This document shows positions 12,101 to 24,970 of a stretch of 64,000 nt of DNA, piece by piece (positions within the stretch are counted from its first letter, which is position 1; every line of letters begins with the position of its first letter). Below the pieces are notes generated by a model. That model searched no databases. It was not told the DNA's origin and worked only from the letters and a program-made list of their open reading frames with translations. Location of the stretch: contig CM068580.1 of assembly GCA_035048485.1 (NCBI GenBank), positions 60,066,983 through 60,130,982 of the forward strand, read 5' to 3'. The DNA is from Pteria penguin (taxonomy: Eukaryota > Mollusca > Bivalvia > Pterioida > Pteriidae). Made by a program: the position numbers and the translations under genes.

Positions 12101-12817
12101 CTCATCTGTGACTGTAACGTGGGATACTCCAATGTCGTGACGTCACGTGATCTTCGATTGGCGTCAATCCGTGTCATGCATAGGCTTGGTGGTAAGAATA
12201 TATGAATTTTCATTTATAAGATATTAATATAATTCATCGGCAAACAGTTTGCAAAACTATTATAAATCAATACAAATATTCACATGATTCATAATATAAT
12301 GTATATATAACTCACAATAGTAATACTGTTGATGATAATGACGACGACGACGACGATGACGATGATGATGGTGATGATGACGATTATGATGATGATGATG
12401 CTGCTGATGATAATGATGATGATAAAATTTAAATAGAGATAATAGAATATTAATATGCCATTATTGATGAAGTATTTGAACGTATATCTCGACTATAGTT
12501 TTTTTTTCATTTCATTAATTTTATAATAAAACATCTACACAACAATTTTGTATTTTCCAGCTGATGTAATAGTGGTGATTGGTAACGACACAGAGTCCGA
12601 ACTGTTAACTGGCCATAGACAATATAATTCAAACTTACGCCTCGTTTTCGCCAATGAAGTCATGCAAGATTTAGCTTCCAGTGGGCGCGTTTTCAGTCTG
12701 AACCGCGAGATGTCGCCCCATCAAATGAGCCATTTGCGCAAGACTGTGAAAACATTAATGCATACCAAAAGGAAGGACATGAATAGTAAACCTCGATTTA
12801 TAACTATCTCAAAGTGA
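9171..12817 (+). CDS. uncharacterised two-pass membrane protein with C-terminal alpha/beta domain, five exons
   Basis: Exons 9171-9187, 9921-10288, 11107-11426, 11882-12191 and 12561-12817 join in phase through GT-AG introns to give 423 residues. I do not recognise the family. Residues 6-26 form a hydrophobic N-terminal segment (VIFSSIGVIASL). Residues 27-128 are hydrophilic, probably helical and lumenal or extracellular, with three N-glycosylation sequons (NMS, NQS, NVS). A second membrane segment lies near 130-146 (ILGFLILICIGVELYM). A basic then acidic linker with the run CNSCNSCNSS follows. Residues 255-410 alternate strand-like and helix-like stretches (VKLFLLICDCN, ASIRVMHRL, DVIVVIGND), suggesting a Rossmann-like cytosolic domain. 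The five-codon first exon is the least certain part: it was chosen because it alone gives the right phase, but an ATG 34 bases earlier (9137) is out of frame with it. The third and longer exons are secure on frame and splice signals. Confidence 0.75.
10755..10931. mobile_element. MITE in an intron
   Basis: A 177-base element with ~30-base terminal inverted repeats (AGAGTTACTTCCCATTGGGG at the left; its near-complement at the right, one or two mismatches). It sits in the second intron of the two-pass membrane protein gene. A related end (GGGAAGTAACTCC) recurs near 61127. Confidence 0.8.
12331..12424. repeat. (GAT/GAC)n trinucleotide repeat
   Basis: An imperfect run of GAT and GAC triplets within the fourth intron of the two-pass membrane protein gene. 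Confidence 0.9.
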
Positions 12818-15800
12818 CCAAGTGAATATTATGGTTCATGGTATACATGAATGCTCAATTAATGGTGCTTCGGAAGCCTTCCAGTACAAGTCACCTTTTT
12901 CAAACAGCATCACCAGGATGGATAACTGCTGTCCACTGTACAAAGTATTTTCGTAAAATTGCGGTCAGAAGAAATACCAAAATGCACATTCACCACTAAG
13001 CTTGTTTTCGATTTTTCGTTTCTTTCGTTCCGTTTTGAAAACACTTTTTATCCGTGGCCTTTTTGAAGAAGCAAGTGTTTTTTTTTTATTTCGATTACAC
13101 AAAATTTCGACAGTTTCGTATCTATACTGACCCATTTTAAAATAAGGACTTGTTACAAATACAAATCCGCAAATCCATAGTGAATGATGAATTTTTATTT
13201 GTAGTAAAGATGGATTGGCGGCATTAAAATGCAACAAGGAGAAATCCAAGAGACAGCGATGGAAATCATATTTTGAAGCTCCTTTTCCTAGTTCAAATAA
13301 CTGAAGTACAGCAAAACTTTTCCCTTAAATATTATCTTAATACATTTGGAATATGTAAGCTTGCTTATAAATATATAATATTAAAAGTATATATAAATAT
13401 ATATACTATATATGTGCATGTTTCAAAACAAGAAAATAAATATCATAAACCGTTTTAAAATTTATATATAAATTAGACCTTCTTGCATATATTTATAAAA
13501 CATTTTTGAACTGTTACGGACTATTTTTTTATTTTAAAAATTAAAAATAAGTCTGAATTGTTAGATAAGTCTTTACATATAGGATGCAATGGTTTACAAA
13601 CATCAAGGAATAGAGTAGTAAATAAAGTAAAGAAATACAAGAAATGTATATTTTCATACATATGTGTACATACATCTAAAGAAATTGAATACAATGTTAA
13701 CATTGTCGTTGACTTCCAGTTTTATATATTGCAATGTAAATATACTTCTGCCTTTAAATACTTATTAAGTTTATTCATTACATGGAGAAATGTCCGTCCA
13801 TATACTAAATTTAATATTTGAACATTTGATTTACCCGAATTCCTCGAACTTTCAGAAATAGTTTTGTATCATTGCTAAGTGCCATAATAATAGATGTTTC
13901 GCTATGAATGGATGCTGGAGTCCATTATAGCTGATCCTTTCATTTCATAAAGTTCTAGTATAAGATACATTTAATTTTATGTTATCGCACGATAAAGTTT
14001 AAAAAAGAGAAAATATGTTTTAACGGTTACGTTTTAATTTTTTTTTTTCGTATTGTAAGGCGAAAACAGGAAATATTTAGAGTTATCTTTCGTTAACAAG
14101 ACATTGATTTATACAATGTAATAAATTGATAGAAAATTGTAGAAAATTCTAAATACAGAAGTAATTCTGTAAATATGTGAATAATTATGAAATAGCAAAT
14201 CATGTCAAAGTTAAATACAAAGGTAAGTGGAACCATATATGTGTTTACCACGGTAGGCAATCATTTACTGGGGAAAAGCACTGGTGAGGTGTGAGAAAAG
14301 AAGAAAAATTTCTTTATCAGAAAACATCCCCCATGTGCAGTTTGAAATGGGCCTAATATAAATTGACTCTTGTCGAGCAATTACAAGTGGTATTACATGG
14401 GAAATGCTGAGATGGTTCTTTTCTGTAAGGAATATTGTTGTAATTGTGGAAGAGAATAATCAATTTTTTTTGTGGTGAGCCACAAGAAATTTCTAAAAAG
14501 ATCACGATTTCGAATTCTTGTATATCAATCAAATAGTAGAATGGTAAAATATAAATAATGTCGAAAATGTTTTTCTCTTATATTTAGTACAATATATGTA
14601 CAATATGTTCATCTCTAGAATGCAAAGACTTTGATGGAAATACATCAAAAATATTTTGTTTTCGGAAACTCAAAAAGCTTTCATTATTTTTCAATTATCA
14701 TACTACAAATTAATATCAATTATGATTTTGGTAGAAGTAAATAATCAATATTCATAAAAATATGGAATTAATTATGACATTTATAACATATTTGTTGCAA
14801 TTATTATGCTTTTATTTAATGTTCTTAATTTTGGCTATGTATTTTAAAGAATTTGTGCTTTGTTGGTGTTTGTTATTGTACAAAATGTAATAATTATTCC
14901 TGCAATAAAAAAAAGTTTCCCCCTTTTTAGACAGACGTTTTCAAAATCTAAGTAATACAATCATACGAAACGTAAAAGTGTTGCATGTTTCAAAAGAAAC
15001 ATGAATGAAACACAGAAAAAGCCCATTTAAAAGCTTTAGACATTATTGAAGTATGATCATCTTCAGCTAAACAGCAGTCTATGTGTTAAAAACTGCTTCT
15101 TTGATTATGTATTATGATCATGGATACGTGTTGGCACTTAGATGCATATTGCAGCTTTGTGTTATTGCTCACTTCTGAGGAGCATATCGTCTCTTGTTCT
15201 TCCGTCAAAACATTCATAAAAATTTGATCATACTTCAAACGATTGTCGGGTTATGGGCGCTCGGACAAAGATAACTCAGGTCATTTCTGATTGGTCAAGG
15301 TAAAAAAAAAAATAGAATTTTCAAGACAAACAAGGAAATTTATCTTAGTGTTCAATAAACAATGATTTTTCTTCTCATATATGTTAATCGCCACCGTGCA
15401 CATGAGCATTCGGATAAAGGCAACTCGAGATCTATCTTTTGCAGAGGTTTAGATCACTCAGTAAAAGGAACAGTAATTCCTAAAAGGTTTATATCTTTAA
15501 TTAAATTTCACAGGGATACTTTATGCACTAGGGATATGAAATTATAGACAAAAGTCATTTCATTTCTGATATGTCAAGTAAAATCAGCAAGAAACAAAAT
15601 CAAAATCAACTCCTAAAACCAACCTATCCTTCCCAAAAACGACTTGTAGTTTGGCAATTTTATGCTTATACTGTAATGCTTCATATCAAAGATGCATGTA
15701 ACTTCAACTCCAAATTTTATTCTCCCTGATAATTTCTGAGCATATAGTGGCTGTTTTTTACTTGTCTGTAAGTCTTTCCCCCTGTCTGCCCGACATTGAC

Positions 15801-16412
15801 CATTTCCAAGACCTTTATTCAGAATTTGACCAAATACCAAAACAGTGCTGCAATGGTGAACTCTCCTTTTCCTGAATATTTCTTTTATTTAAGATACAAA
15901 TAATTGAAATTAAAAATTGAATAAAATTATTTAATCAAATGTAAATTGATAAAATTATATTTAATTAAATCAAATTCAAATAAAGTAAAATAGAATTCAA
16001 TTAATTTTAAAATGTGTTTTAGAGTCATCACTCGCCCTCACATAGACAATAAAGTTATGTAAAATGCAAATATTTTGAACGCACACCATATGCAGTTTTA
16101 ATCTGCAAATATCGAAATGACTTATTTTTCACTCATGTAAGCGTCTTAGTATTTTGAAATATGTAAAATCCTACGTTTTCAATTGGCTAAAATGTGTTGA
16201 TATCATATGTGTTAAGGTGGTCTAATCAATGTGTGATGAGAAATATAAAGATAAGCATTAGCATCCTTATGGTTCAGACGAAACATAAACCGTCCGTCGT
16301 GTAAAATATCAATACAAAAAAACCTAAACTAGATACAAAGTCGTGAATATACAGATTATAAACATTATGCTCATCGTAGAATTCATGATATGATCCAACA
16401 CAAGCATGACAC
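12818..16412. other. AT-rich intergenic region
   Basis: About 3.6 kb with no supportable gene. Short open frames here have no domain or splice context. Two related fragments around 15255-15305 and 15400-15580 share CGGAYAAAGRYAACTC and CATTTCTGAT-type words and may be remnants of a repeat. Confidence 0.5.
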
Positions 16413-17015
16413 TTATTGTGATTTTGTATCTAATTCTGGCGAAAGAATAAAACTTCGTGGGTCAACATCGCTTAAATCAATATCCTGATACAACTTCTTA
16501 TCATCCATACACTCATCTGACATTCGATTTACAACAATAGCAGCAAAGTCAGATAATCTTGCTGGCGTTAATAGACTTACTGGTGAATTTAGACCATACT
16601 GAAAAGCCTCGATTGGTTGTGGGTTAACCAGAAATAACAAAATTGTCCACTCCTCTTGGGGTGTTAGGGTTCAAGACATAGTTAAAAATAACTTAAATGC
16701 ATCTGTATTTATATCTTTTAGTATTCGATTGACATGAAAATATAGGAGACTTCTATCAACATTTGCGTAATCTGTTGTAATGTTTACTAACCATGCAGTG
16801 ATAAGTTTTATTATATTCTTGTACATGTATATTCTCTGTTCCGAGAACTGAGGGTTTGATTCTGTTTTATGATTATACTCTCGTTTTGACGGTGCTTTCA
16901 TGAATTGAGTGTACATTATGAAGGAGAAAGCGACAAATAAAACTAAAGTAAATAAATAAAAATAGGTCAAATTTTCGCGGTGATCTGCCCCTTCCTCGGG
17001 ACAAGGACAATACAT
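16413..17015 (-). pseudogene. possible small membrane protein gene with one in-frame TGA
   Basis: On the minus strand a frame opens at ATG 17015, just after a good acceptor (TTTGTGTCAG, exon start 17021). It runs 114 codons to a TGA at 16673-16671, then continues open in the same frame for another 85 codons to a TAA/TAG-type stop at 16413. The first part begins MYCPCPEEGADHRENL, then has a clear membrane segment (YFYLFTLVLFVAFSFIMY) and a soluble tail. The part after the TGA (WTILLFLVNPQPIEAFQYGL and on) looks protein-like, with acidic C-terminal residues. In AT-rich DNA an 85-codon open extension is unexpected if the TGA is a true end. Options are a nonsense mutation or pseudogene, a sequencing error, stop-codon readthrough, or selenocysteine. 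I do not recognise the family. Upstream exons are likely but not found. Confidence 0.4.
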
Positions 17016-17043
17016 TAAACACTGACACAAATAGAAATATGAA

Positions 17044-17073
17044 CCCCCCCCCCCCAAAAAAAAAAAAAAAAAA
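17044..17073. repeat. poly(C)-poly(A) tract
   Basis: Twelve C residues followed directly by 18 A residues. Any reading frame extended through it (the Gly/Phe-rich stretch on the minus strand) is artefactual. Confidence 0.9.
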
Positions 17074-17624
17074 CCAAACAAAAAACTATATACAAAGCGC
17101 TAGTCTAATGACTAATAACTCGATGATATCCGATGTCAGCTACATTTTGCGTGTTTGCTGCTAGTTGTCTAAATATGAACTCATTCTCTTTATTTTAGTG
17201 CCGATTGTCCCTGTCTTGTGTTTCAATATTTGATCTCGTTTATCCTTAAGCGACTTACATTGACCCTCTGATCCTTGTTTGATCCGACATATATATATAT
17301 ACCCTACAATTCATTAAAAAAATTGTGAATTATTCTAAAATTAAGGCGTTACTCCCTCATGCACGGATCTGTCCTTAGATTGGTTCTTTGGAACAAACAA
17401 CGAAGTACCAATCAGTTATCCAATGTCGAAATCTTATAGTGGAGGCTGGAACTTTCTTTTAGGCCACTTTTGTAGTTTGATCTTCAAATATTTATACATT
17501 TACACCTCGGATTTTCACAGTTTCAGTGTTCAACATATGGGACATGTATAAATGTTCTGATTTTATACCTCTCATGTTTACTGTTGTATATTCAGTGGAG
17601 TTGGTTAACTTTTAAAATTAGTTG

Positions 17625-17690
17625 CAGGTACGGCTGGTCAAACAAGAGAGGTTCACTCCTTCCAGATAGAAAGAAAAAGAGAACAGAATA
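17625..17690 (+). repeat. dispersed repeat, AGGAGATGC-type core (diverged)
   Basis: CAGGTACGGCTGGTCAAACA followed by GAGAGGTTCACTCCTTCCAG aligns with the copies at 57805 and 61755. Confidence 0.5.
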
Positions 17691-18506
17691 GCGTCAATTA
17701 TTCAAAACGCATTCTTTTACAAAAATGGAACTCGAAGGTAAAGGTATCCCGTTTTAGATCACAGCGATATATATATTTTAAAGGATGAGTCTTATTCCTG
17801 CAGCGATCATCCAAATGTTAGAATGTCTTATAGATAACATTTATGGGATTGTGGTGGGAGTGTTCTGGCAGTCCGATTGGAACAGATTGAGCACCATGTC
17901 TGTGCGACATATGTTTGTACTCATACGAAGCAGATCTCATAGTCTCTGCTCTTAACAGGCAATAAATAATTCGCATCTAGGTTCAGCTTTATATACATAC
18001 ATGTACACATCGATTAACAACTTTATATTTAGAGATCACCTCAACATCATATATCAAAGGAAACTGAGAGCGCATCTACTGCCTCATACCTCAATATACT
18101 CCTATAAGTTAGCAAAGATGGTTCATTAGTTACTTTTCTTTATGACAAATGTGGCGATTTAAAATTTCATTATTACCAACTTCCCATTCCTGAGTAGCAA
18201 CATGCCTTCGTCTCCCGCATCTTCAATTCACAATTATACGTTATGACAGAGCATGTTCTATATACGAAGATTTCGTTTCGAGAGCGAGGCACACTGCCAT
18301 GAATCTACTCTCATAATGTATATTGAAGAATGTTTGAAATTATCATTGAGGAAGTTCTATGGTCCATATAAGGACATGGAGCAATTTAAGATCCCCTTTG
18401 AAGAATGTAAACAGGCATTTTGGGATCTGATCATACAAACTAACCATACTGAACTTCTTTACTACTTGAGCATACAAACATTTGTTCACGTGCATTTTCG
18501 ACCATG

Positions 18507-18800
18507 GAATTTCAGTTCAACAGCATATTATACCGTGAATGGGATAATTTGAATTTTACTTTTTCTGGAGTGTCCTTGATTCCTTCATATGCTCATATGT
18601 GTATAAATGTATTTATTTCCTGAACTTGAAACGTTGTTGCAGGACTTTGGCGACGGGTGTTTCATGCAAGAAGGTAACCAATTATCCTTAGGATATGCAT
18701 TTATCTGAATATAAAATTGTACACAAAACTGTCCCTTTATTCAATGGATTTAGAGATACGGGTAATCCTTCGGTATTTCTTCGTTGTTTCCTTAACAGCT
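18507..18800 (+). repeat. dispersed ~290-bp repeat, copy 2
   Basis: This aligns along its length with 8378-8671: both begin TTCAGTTCAACAGCAT, share the CATATGTGTATA region and end TTCTTCGTTGTTT. Here the AGGAGATGC core is degraded. The open frame at 18253-18552 runs into it and is not supported as a gene. Confidence 0.6.
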
Positions 18801-20275
18801 TTACAGAAATGCGCGGAAGAAGGACACATTAAGGTATTTTGTTTTGCACTTAAAATTGTATAAAAGATACATCAGCTTTAGTGTCTGATAGAAAAATGAA
18901 TAAAAAACAAGATCATAATTGTTTTCATCATTTATTTATTAATATTTTGGCACGACGAAATCACCAGACTTGTACAACATGCTATCATGCATTTTAGATT
19001 GCGATCCTGACGACTAAAATCCAGAATTTACTGAAGCATGTTAAATACATTAAACGATTTTTGCAAACATTCGTTTAGGCAACTGTCAAAAAGTGCAGCG
19101 GATAAAATCAAACAACATGCACTGTACTGTATGTTACAAAATTCTGCAGCAGCGATCTACGGTTATCTGTATTGTAATTATAATGAAGCTAAATTAAACT
19201 AATGAATTCTATCATTGGTTATGAAACTGTCATAATACATACATTACTACTGAATCTCATTTCGCATTTCTGTGGGGGTTTTTATTGTAAAATGCTTTGA
19301 AATGAAAATTATTTTCAAAAGTTTCAAAAGCCCCACCTCCGGAAAAAAGCTATTCTTTCAGATACCAAAAATCATTACTAACAATCCTCAAAATTCAATA
19401 AATATATTGTGTAGTTTAATTAAAGCCTTCAATCTAGTTGTTTTAATTATTTTCGAAAACAAACTTACGAGTATGAATATATCAGGTGACGACGTTTTTG
19501 ATGTTTTACACTACGTTTGAGCGCTGTAACTTATCACATCACAGAATGAAAGGTAAATCAGGTTCTGCACTCCTATCTGGTTTGCCCTGACCAATGAAAA
19601 TATCACAATATTTCGATTTTTATTATAGGTTATATTCAAGTTTTGCTTGAAGAAGACTCGAAAACGACTAAAGTCTGAATTAGTCATCAGAATCACTTGG
19701 TCAGTGGTTTTAGATTGGTGTATAAACTGTATGGTTGACAAACATTGCAGCAACAACTACAAAACAACATAATAAGCATGTGTCGTTTTAAACGATACAT
19801 AAACAAAACGATCTTCATGACAACCGTAGAAATTCACTGAAATTGTTCGTGTGTTAGTAGAAAAAACTTCCATGATATCTGTATACATTTACATTGACAC
19901 TTTCCTGATCAGAATTACAGTGGATGCAATGAAAAAAGTCAAGAATAAAATATAATGAAATATCAATTTACACGTACATTTATTTTTCTAAGAAGTGCTA
20001 ATAATGCATAGTTGTCTAGAATATTGTATATAACCTATATTGTGAGTGACTTTATTTTCGTAATGATGTCATTTTAGATATATTAGCGACATGTTAATTT
20101 CGGGAGAAGCCATTTACATGTAATATTTCAAAAACAAATCAATGGCAAATATGGCTTTTCTGTCACAAGGGATCACATAATTGTGCAAAACTAAAGACCT
20201 CGAGAATTAAAAATGCTTTTGAGTATTAAAACTGATAAACACTCAGAGTCATTTTGGCAATTTTCAATTTCACAG
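18801..20275. other. AT-rich intergenic region
   Basis: I see no gene, SINE or well-defined repeat here. Open frames are short and rich in Ile, Lys and Phe, as expected by chance in AT-rich DNA. Confidence 0.45.
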
Positions 20276-20568
20276 ATATTTCGAAAGAAAATTTTGCGGA
20301 TTGGCCATTATCAATAAAGGTTATATTTCTATGTAACGAGAATTTTATTCAATACCCAGGATGCAATTTAAATATGACTGGACAAAAGATTACGTGTTCG
20401 ACTCTACATCAAGGCACCATGATGTATATGATGTCAGAAATCTTATTAAGTTTTACCCTAAATGGTCAGATGAGACAGAATAAATACGGATATAAGAACA
20501 CTCGTATGTGTCAGTGTCATAGCAATAATTATACAGTGTATAGCAGACGAAAAACCTATAAAACGTAA
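20276..20568 (+). CDS. possible orphan exon, cysteine-containing
   Basis: An open frame of about 97 codons follows a reasonable acceptor (TTTCAATTTCACAG) and ends at a stop. The translation includes spaced cysteines (IQYPGCNL, KITCSTLHQG, MCQCHSNNY), which would suit a secreted or extracellular domain. I recognise no family, found no upstream exon, and cannot exclude chance. Treat as a low-confidence terminal exon. Confidence 0.2.
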
Positions 20569-20791
20569 TACAAAGTCATTTCCGTAAAAACGTTTCGTAA
20601 AAACACCAACTATTTCAGCCAGTATCTGTAAACACATCAGATAACTGATTCCTGTCACCTTCTTTAACCTAAGGTAATTTTAATCAAGTATTAAGCAATA
20701 TGAACAAATTTAAAAACAGAAATTTGACGTGAAAGTCAAAAAAGAAATACAAATAATTCCTTAGTTGAAAAATAAAAAACAAACCTAACTC

Positions 20792-20816
20792 AGAGAGAGA
20801 GAGAGAGAGAGAGAGA
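20792..20816. repeat. (GA)n microsatellite
   Basis: Twelve AG dinucleotides. Confidence 0.95.
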
Positions 20817-22414
20817 ATAGAGGGAATAACAGAATATCAAAATCAATAAATAAATACAACTTTCATTCATTACATACTTCAAACCATGTAATCAAAATGG
20901 AATGTAACTATTATAACATTCTTCACCAGCTGTATCTTATATCTCACAATGAACTGTAAAATTAAAACTATTGGTCCATTCAATCACATAATCCACATGA
21001 TTCCTTTTCACCAAGACCATATTCCCTTCCCTATTCATAGTATTTCAAGAGTATGTATAAATGTCCGCGTTTGCAAATTTACAAATCATAAGTATTCATT
21101 CCTTACTATATGAAATAATATTGTTTGCATCATTTGTCAGAATACACATCTTAATTCTATTAAGAGTTTAAGAAGATTTATTGTTCACTGTTTTGCTATC
21201 CGGGAAATTAATATATCTTCGGTGATTAAATCTGCATGAACAGAAGTAGTACCTAATTGGATTAATCATTTTGTTTCTACACTGTTCTTATAGCAATTCA
21301 CATTAATGAAAAATTCATAAAGATTAAAATTTCCTGCACTAACGCTGAACAGCTGATAATCTCTTATGTTTCATTGATCAAAGAAAACGTACTTTAAAGT
21401 TCTATTTTTCTGCAAGGTTTCTTAGGTAACAGAAGCCGTTGTATACAAATTTATAAGCTATGTGAACAAATTATTCACACAAATTTCGTTCGTGTAGAAC
21501 AGCTTGTAAATCAGTTACAAAGAGCAACATTACACAATCCATGGTTTCTTAGCCACTCACTACAACATAGCATTTTGACACATATGACCGGCACTTGTAT
21601 TAACATCAAGTTTACATATCCATACAATGTCAAAGCATTCAACTTCAGTCGTATTACCGTAAGGATACATACATAGATGCTGTAACATATGTACCGAGTA
21701 GTGATTTGTCATAGAATATTTGTGCGTAGTTAACAAAGGTATATGCTGATATAAGGTATACATGATTTGTTCATAGGATTCTAAACTATTCTCCCCTATA
21801 TGCCATAACTACTGTGAGTATGTCGTAAATGAAATATACGATTTGCGGTCTACAATATATCATAACTAAGCCTATGTTATGGGAATACTTGTTTATAAAA
21901 TGTTAAAAATACAACCTATGGAGATTACTACACTTAAGGAAGAAATTTATTGCTTATACAAAGATTTAAAAACGATTCACAAATCACATAATTTGCAACA
22001 AATTGGTTCTTCATCTCTATAGGCCAAAAATCAGTGAAATATTCATCAGTGTTGTTTATAAGATACATAAAATCACAAATTTTAATTGTTAGATTTCAAT
22101 TTCGAACAAAAAGTAAATTTAAACGTTCTGAAATTTATGAATGGAAAACACCATTAATGTCATAGTATAAAAATATAACTTCTGTCATATTAGGAAAAAT
22201 GAAGTATGTTTATTTTCAAAAAAATATCTATGAATGTATTTTTTGAGATTTCTAATACAAGTTTTGAGGAAATTCTCTTAGACTTAATATATTGTACAAA
22301 TACAAAAATAAATGTTTGAGTAGTTCAGGTAGATCGTGTATACATAGAAATAAGTTAACATTCAGAAGAAGTAGATGCCTTGGAGTATTACAAATTCAGC
22401 CAAAGAGTTTAGTA
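20817..22414. other. intergenic, no gene seen
   Basis: AT-rich unique-looking sequence with no supportable coding or RNA feature. Confidence 0.45.
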
Positions 22415-22559
22415 GTGACACCATTAAATGCGAAATTCTTGCAGTTTATTTTAGTATAGAGTTCTTATATGGTAAAGCTTGTATCTTTGTGACACCATTA
22501 AATGTGAAATTCTTGCACTTTATTTTAGTATAGAGTTCTTATATGGTAAAGCTTGTATC
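22415..22559. repeat. tandem duplication, 74-bp unit x2
   Basis: The unit starts GTGACACCATTAAATG and ends AAAGCTTGTATC; the second copy begins at 22489 with only two or three substitutions. A recent local duplication. Confidence 0.9.
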
Positions 22560-24240
22560 GACGTTCATAACTATCTTAATCAGCAAGATACACGACTAAA
22601 GCCTGTTGCCTTTATGAGATTAGTAATGGGTTATACATCACTTCATAATACATAATCCAAAGCTATATGACAAAGTTTTGAATATCGTATATACAGAAGG
22701 TAGTGTGTTCCTCTGCATACAGAAAAGCAATTTTCAAAGATACCTAAATGAAACGCATTTAGCAAATACTGTACTTAAATGTTTAACTGACAATGCTATT
22801 TAAAAGGAATTTTCTTTTTTATATATTTAAGATCAATCTATCAAAAGTTGCCAATGCTTGCAGAGGATTGCATTACCTTAATATGATGAAAATAGTGAAA
22901 AATTACAAATTTATTGGAAGTGCTATTGTGTAAATACAACTCTGTACAAATCACATACCAGCATACAGACAATTTTGATACTATTATTATCACACCGTCC
23001 TCTTGGCAACATATTCAAAACAAGACATAACGCAAAGCAACAAAACAAATATTAATAAATATAATAATAACAAAGAATCAACTAACAATGAAATCAGCAC
23101 CGAGGTATATAATCAAAAATTAAATAACAATGTACATTACATATCATTTATCCACGACTGATTCCAGCTTCTGGATTATATTGCGCAATAATTGTTGAGA
23201 GTGTTCGAGAGAACTCCCTTCAGGATTTTGATTGGTTTAATAGATCTCCCTCACGCCACTCCATCACGTAATCTATGGCATGCAAAGTATGTCATATTAC
23301 TTGCCTGACTAGGATATCAACATGAGCTGGAGTGATTTATTGAGTTCATCTTACAATGACAAAATCAAATGAAATGATATAATACTTTTGTGATTTCTTT
23401 CAGTTTCTATCCAAATAAAATAATTAGAAAAGAAACAATGGCTTCAAAGGAGGTAACACAACCTACTGAATAATCAATTAATATTTGAGAGAAACAGAAG
23501 TTTTGGAGAAAGAAAATTTACTTAAACATACGGTTGATTTTAGATTTAAATGTAGAAAATTCGGCTGTACGTATATATGGACGTCCTCGTAATTATGAAT
23601 AATCAATACATTTATATCTAATAAAGCAATATACATGAATAATTTAGTAACCATTGCATTACTATTAATGACTGACCTCCGTATATAAATCTGTCGATTC
23701 ATACAAGCAAATAATGACTCGAAGTATGAAACTGACCAACTAAGCCAAAATGACTGCAAAGTTTTTTTTACAATACTTAAAATGCACTACAACATATATT
23801 GCACATTGACAATATAGTAATGATTGAGGTTTGTAGGATGACTAGATAATCAGGTTTCCCTGGGAAGGTGGAGGAACCACGCAGCTACGAGGTTTGACTT
23901 GCACGTTCAAAAACAGACACGTGTTACATTGAAAAAAAAATCATCCTCTACTGAAAATATCTAGTAAAATTCCATCAATGACAAATGTGTGATTTGTCGA
24001 TTTCTATCATTAACCAGTCTGGTCCTACGATTTTTCCTTTTAATAAATGCATCAAAACGTACAAGGGAAATTGTATGTATTGTTCCCATTATCTTAAGAA
24101 ATAATACATCGCTATGAAGTAACTATTTAAGTGCTATAAAATCAGCAAGTGTGGTTTATCTGGGGTAGATCCAATGATCATAAAGGGGGTGTTTTCACCC
24201 AAATTGCAGATTTATAGGGACAGTAAACAAAAAACAAAGT
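22560..24240. other. intergenic, no gene seen
   Basis: Non-coding AT-rich sequence downstream of the SOCS-box gene. No SINE or MITE structure was recognised. Confidence 0.45.
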
Positions 24241-24475
24241 TTGTGAAACACTAATGCCCCTGCGGCACCAAAGTCCAAAACCTTATTTTTAGCGTGAAGG
24301 TCAATGTCAAGGTCAAAAGGTCATCGACCTTGGTGTCATTTGAAAGAGCTTCATTAGTTGAGAATGCATGTCAAATATGGAGTCTATATCCCTCACAGTT
24401 CAAAAGTTATAGCCAAGGTTAAAGTTGATAATGCTGATAAACAAACAAACAGACAGGACAAAAACAATATGCCCA
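24240..24475 (+). repeat. GTCAAGGTCA-type dispersed repeat
   Basis: Contains CACCAAAGTCCAAAACC, GGTCAATGTCAAGGTCAAAA, CCTTGGTGTCATTTG and CCTCACAGTTCAAAAGTTAT in order, ending in a CAAACAAACAGACAGGACA tail. The reverse-complement copy at 62579-63010 has the same order. It is a widespread bivalve-type interspersed repeat, as I recall it. Confidence 0.7.
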
Positions 24476-24970
24476 TCTATCAATCACTAAACAATTAGAG
24501 CGATTTTTCACTTTCAACGGACTAAACTGTTGAATAACGTCATCTCCTTTTCTTCATTTTGCGTTTAAGAAAACAAATTTAGATCTCTATAAATTAACCC
24601 CCAGTATCACCACAAACGCATCGTTTTCACTGTATTACCCACAGCGCTATTACAGTTGTGAATTCTATTCAACATTTACATTGGACTCAACCTATGAACA
24701 CAAATGTTCAATATGCAAGTTTGGCTTTCGACGTCACAGACGGACAATCTGATAACCTTTCGAAAAAAAATATCCCATTCAAATGAACTTGAGAATGCGC
24801 ATCTGGTCAATATGGTTAATATCAATGCACTTCGCTCTGTTAAATTCTAGGACGGATAGACAACGCCTTAATTAGCCAGAAATTATCTCCAAATCTCAAG
24901 CTGTCGAGTACAGTAGAAAGGCTCACGTGATTTAATACATGGAATACGTGGTTCTTACGCATCAAATGAG

